Below are positions 61,654 through 64,000 of a stretch of 64,000 nucleotides of DNA, piece after piece. Each line of letters begins with the position of its first letter. The stretch's first letter is position 1. A model generated the notes under the pieces. It was not told the origin of the DNA and searched no databases. It worked only from the letters and a program-made list of their open reading frames with translations. This DNA is from Ga0077527 sp964433345 (GTDB lineage: Bacteria; Pseudomonadota; Gammaproteobacteria; Burkholderiales; SG8-41): contig CAYSQJ010000005.1 in NCBI GenBank assembly GCA_964433345.1, forward strand, positions 186,001 to 250,000, read 5' to 3'. The position numbers were made by a program, and so were the translations under genes.

Positions 61654-62964
61654 CTACTTCAATTCGTAACGGATCTTGATCGCGAAGACGTCGCGCCGGT
61701 ACCTGTAAAGATCGATGTTGCTGCGGTTCTCGGACAGCAGCAACTCGCCGCGCAGGCTGAGATTCCGGGTTACGGCGTAGCCAACCGCCGTGTCCGCGCT
61801 GAGGTAACGGTCGCTGCGGGTGGTCGAGAACAAGGCATCCCGAGCCTCGTAGCGGCTGAACTGGGCGCCCACTCCGCCGCTGATCGACCAGCGGGGGGCA
61901 GGGGAGGCGCTGATTCCGGCGCGCAGCGCGTAAATGTCGCGTCCGAGATCGTCGCGGTTCCTGCGGTTGTCCTCGATCGAGTAGCCGCCGTTCAGGGTGA
62001 CCAGCGGGCGCCATGGGCCGATCAGCGCCCGGCGGTAGCTGCCGCCGATGCCGTAGAGACGCGAGTTGCGCACATCGTTGCTGCCGGCGTAATCGAGTGC
62101 GGCGACTTGCAGCGAAGCCCCGAAGGCCTGCAGTTCGTCGTATTGGTGCATCCATTCGCCGGTGGCCGAGGTGACGTCGCGGAACCGGCGGTAATCGACC
62201 TCCAGCGATCCGTGCGACAGGGCTCCGCGAAACAGGTTTTTTTCGAGCAGGTAGCTGAGGCCGCCGTTGGCGCCCACGTTGCCCTGGTCGAATTCTCGGT
62301 TCGCATCGTGCAGCTTGTAGTCACCGCTGACCGAGCCGAACACGGCAAGGCCGGGCGATACCGGAATGACTACGTTGGCGCCGGCGCTGAGCTGGACATA
62401 GCTGCGGTCGATGCGGACTCCGGAAGGTGCGAGAGTGACCAGTCCGAGGTTGGGCAGGCTGATGCTGGCGTTGCTGACTCCGCCGTTGATATTGCTGTCG
62501 TGCCCGATGCCGAATTCGAGATAGGCACCTGCGGTGGTGCGGTAGGCTGACTCACGCGAGCGGATGGCATCGAGGTAGCGGTCGATGTTGGCGACCACGT
62601 CCGGCGGCGGATTGGCCTGCAGCACGCCGGAAAATTCTTCCCTGGCCCGCTGGTTTTCACCGAGCACGAAATAGCCGCGCGCCAGCTCGAGGCGCGCCTG
62701 CTGGTTGCCGGGGAAGTTGATGACATAGCGCTCGAGGGCGAGTACGCCTTCGCCGGCGCGGCCGCTGTCGATGGCGGCGACGCCGAAAAAGAAATCGAAG
62801 GCGGGGTTTCCGAGCTGGTCGGGATGCTGTTTTGCTAACGCATAGGCGCCGGAAGCGTCACCTTTATCCAGCAGCGCCTTGATTTCGTCGGCCGGCGCTG
62901 CGACGGCCAGCGTGGACACCACCAGCATCGCACAAGCAGCGAATGCCTTGCCCCGGAATGCCAT
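61654..62964 (-). CDS. TPR/beta-barrel outer-membrane protein (Slam/DUF560-like)
   Basis: A 436-aa protein: signal peptide (MAFRGKAFAACAMLVVSTLA), TPR-like repeats (about residues 25-150; AFDFFFGVAAIDSGRAGEGV, LARGYFVLGENQRAREEFSG), then a C-terminal beta-barrel of alternating strands (about 155-436). The order is that of Slam proteins, which move lipoproteins or hemophores across the outer membrane. The ATG at 62964 follows GGGAGAG; the longer frame is not preferred. It is co-directional and 9 bp apart from the FecR-domain gene. DUF560 identity would need a profile search. Confidence 0.72.
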   Translation of the reverse strand: MAFRGKAFAACAMLVVSTLAVAAPADEIKALLDKGDASGAYALAKQHPDQLGNPAFDFFFGVAAIDSGRAGEGVLALERYVINFPGNQQARLELARGYFVLGENQRAREEFSGVLQANPPPDVVANIDRYLDAIRSRESAYRTTAGAYLEFGIGHDSNINGGVSNASISLPNLGLVTLAPSGVRIDRSYVQLSAGANVVIPVSPGLAVFGSVSGDYKLHDANREFDQGNVGANGGLSYLLEKNLFRGALSHGSLEVDYRRFRDVTSATGEWMHQYDELQAFGASLQVAALDYAGSNDVRNSRLYGIGGSYRRALIGPWRPLVTLNGGYSIEDNRRNRDDLGRDIYALRAGISASPAPRWSISGGVGAQFSRYEARDALFSTTRSDRYLSADTAVGYAVTRNLSLRGELLLSENRSNIDLYRYRRDVFAIKIRYELK

Positions 62965-63063
62965 TGTTGCTCTCCCTGTGCGTACATGCCGTGCATGCGC
63001 CGGCGACGCCCTCATGTTCTGCTCTGTATACTACAAAACTTCTCACACAACGGGCAGCACAGC

Positions 63064-63114
63064 ATGAATTTGCCGCAATACCGCTTCAACAACATGGCAT
63101 GGTGCAGCCGATGA
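63064..63114 (+). other. Short upstream reading frame overlapping the rluB start
   Basis: An ATG at 63064 opens a 16-codon frame ending in TGA at 63112-63114, which overlaps the rluB ATG (63111) as ATGA. It may be a translationally coupled leader peptide or chance. No SD site is obvious. Confidence 0.3.
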
Positions 63115-64000
63115 ACAAAAAAACTCCGGGCGGTAGCGCTTCGCGGCGTCAGTCGCGCCCGAAAGCCGGGCCGCAGGCAGGCAGGCCGCGACGCGGCCCG
63201 CTGCGCCCGGCAGCCGCGGCGAAGGTGCGCCGGCCCGCGAATCCGCCGCGTCCGGCGCCGGTGGAGACAGCCGCCGCCGGGGACCTGCGCGGCGAGAAGC
63301 TGCACAAGGTTCTGGCGCAGGCCGGTTTCGGTTCGCGGCGCGCGATGGAAGAGCGCATCCGCGCCGGCGAGGTGACTGTCAACGGCAAGGTTGCCGGCAT
63401 CGGCGACCGGGTCACCACGGAGGACCGCGTCAAGGTGGGCGACCGTGTGCTGCACTGGCCGCAGGCGGGCCGCCTGCCGCGGGTGCTGCTGTACCACAAG
63501 CCCGAGGGGGAAATCGTCAGCAACGATGACCCGCAGGGGCGGCCGACGGTTTTTGCAAGGCTGCCGCCGGCCAGGGGCGCCAAATGGTTGGCCATCGGGC
63601 GCCTCGATTTCAACACCAGCGGCCTGCTGATCTTCACCACCTCGGGTGATCTCGCGAACCGGATGATGCATCCGCGCTTTGCGGTGGACCGCGAATATGC
63701 AGTGCGCGTGCTGGGCACTGTGCATCCGGCGGCGCTGGATGCGCTGCGCGCCGGCGTACGCCTCGAGGACGGCGTGGCGCGTTTCGAACAGCTGGAGGAG
63801 GAAGGCGGCGAAGGCGCCAACCGCTGGTTCCGGGTGCTGTTGCGGGAAGGGCGCAACCGCATCGTGCGCCGCCTGTTCGAATCGCAGAACCTGACGGTCA
63901 GCCGCCTGATGCGCGTGCGTTTTGGCATGGTGGCACTGCCGCCGCAGCTGAAACGCGGTCAGTTCATCGAACTGCCGGCCGCCGAAGTCGAGCGCCTGCT
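63111..64000 (+). CDS. rluB: RluB-type 23S rRNA pseudouridine synthase (3' partial)
   Basis: The frame from the ATG at 63111 is open to the end of the window (296 codons). After a basic, low-complexity N-terminus of about 60 residues come an S4 RNA-binding domain (KLHKVLAQAGFGSRRAMEE) and the pseudouridine synthase catalytic block GRLDFNTSGLLIFTTSGDL with its essential Asp. A C-terminal block REGRNRIVRRLFESQ follows. This is RluB/RsuA family, most like RluB, which modifies 23S rRNA position 2605. The stop codon lies beyond the window. Confidence 0.9.
   Translation, partial: MNKKTPGGSASRRQSRPKAGPQAGRPRRGPLRPAAAAKVRRPANPPRPAPVETAAAGDLRGEKLHKVLAQAGFGSRRAMEERIRAGEVTVNGKVAGIGDRVTTEDRVKVGDRVLHWPQAGRLPRVLLYHKPEGEIVSNDDPQGRPTVFARLPPARGAKWLAIGRLDFNTSGLLIFTTSGDLANRMMHPRFAVDREYAVRVLGTVHPAALDALRAGVRLEDGVARFEQLEEEGGEGANRWFRVLLREGRNRIVRRLFESQNLTVSRLMRVRFGMVALPPQLKRGQFIELPAAEVERL

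Overview
The window is GC-rich chromosomal DNA from a betaproteobacterium, probably Burkholderiales or Rhodocyclales. This rests on a Bug-type TctC solute-binding protein, RdgC, PagL, the acetate block (large symporter with its small subunit, a symporter-histidine kinase and acs), and the order 4.5S RNA - dnaX - ybaB - recR. No rRNA genes are present, and the genus cannot be read from the sequence.

1-20.6 kb is a catabolic region for organic acids and acyl-CoAs: a CitE-type lyase (cut by the window edge), two CaiB/BaiF CoA-transferases, a succinyl-CoA-synthetase-like pair, enoyl-CoA hydratase, an AtuA/DUF4387 pair, a TauD-type dioxygenase, GST, aldehyde dehydrogenase, a split thiamine-diphosphate decarboxylase, acyl-CoA dehydrogenase, an FMN 2-hydroxyacid oxidase, a Bug solute-binding protein and a VOC protein. 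The set would fit stepwise shortening and beta-oxidation of a branched or terpenoid-like acid; the substrate is not visible. Between 5.3 and 15.8 kb the intergenic gaps carry twelve copies of a hairpin repeat arranged as inverted pairs, and one pair exactly brackets a DUF559 nuclease gene.

20.7-25.3 kb holds housekeeping genes (rdgC, tex, an HPF/RaiA-family factor, an EF-hand protein). From 25.42 to 47.62 kb lies a likely 22-kb integrative element. It starts with a P4-type tyrosine integrase, ends with an AlpA-type regulator, and is bounded by a 14-bp direct repeat of the tRNA-Ser(GGA) 3' end, with the displaced tRNA terminator still present on the left. Its cargo is a small alarmone-hydrolase-like HD protein, an RHS/YD-repeat polymorphic-toxin operon split into separately Sec-exported parts with two alternative toxin tips, and an eleven-gene type II secretion/type IV pilus-like operon whose secretin carries a C-terminal cohesin-like domain.

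47.6-56.5 kb is the acetate uptake and activation region: symporter plus small subunit, an OmpR-type regulator, a stand-alone receiver, a symporter-histidine kinase and acs. 56.6-60.1 kb has 4.5S RNA, pagL, dnaX, ybaB and recR. 60.1-63.0 kb has a FecR-domain protein paired with a TPR/beta-barrel outer-membrane protein resembling Slam. The window ends inside an rluB-like pseudouridine synthase gene. A separate AT-rich motif of about 30 bp recurs at gene boundaries inside and outside the element.
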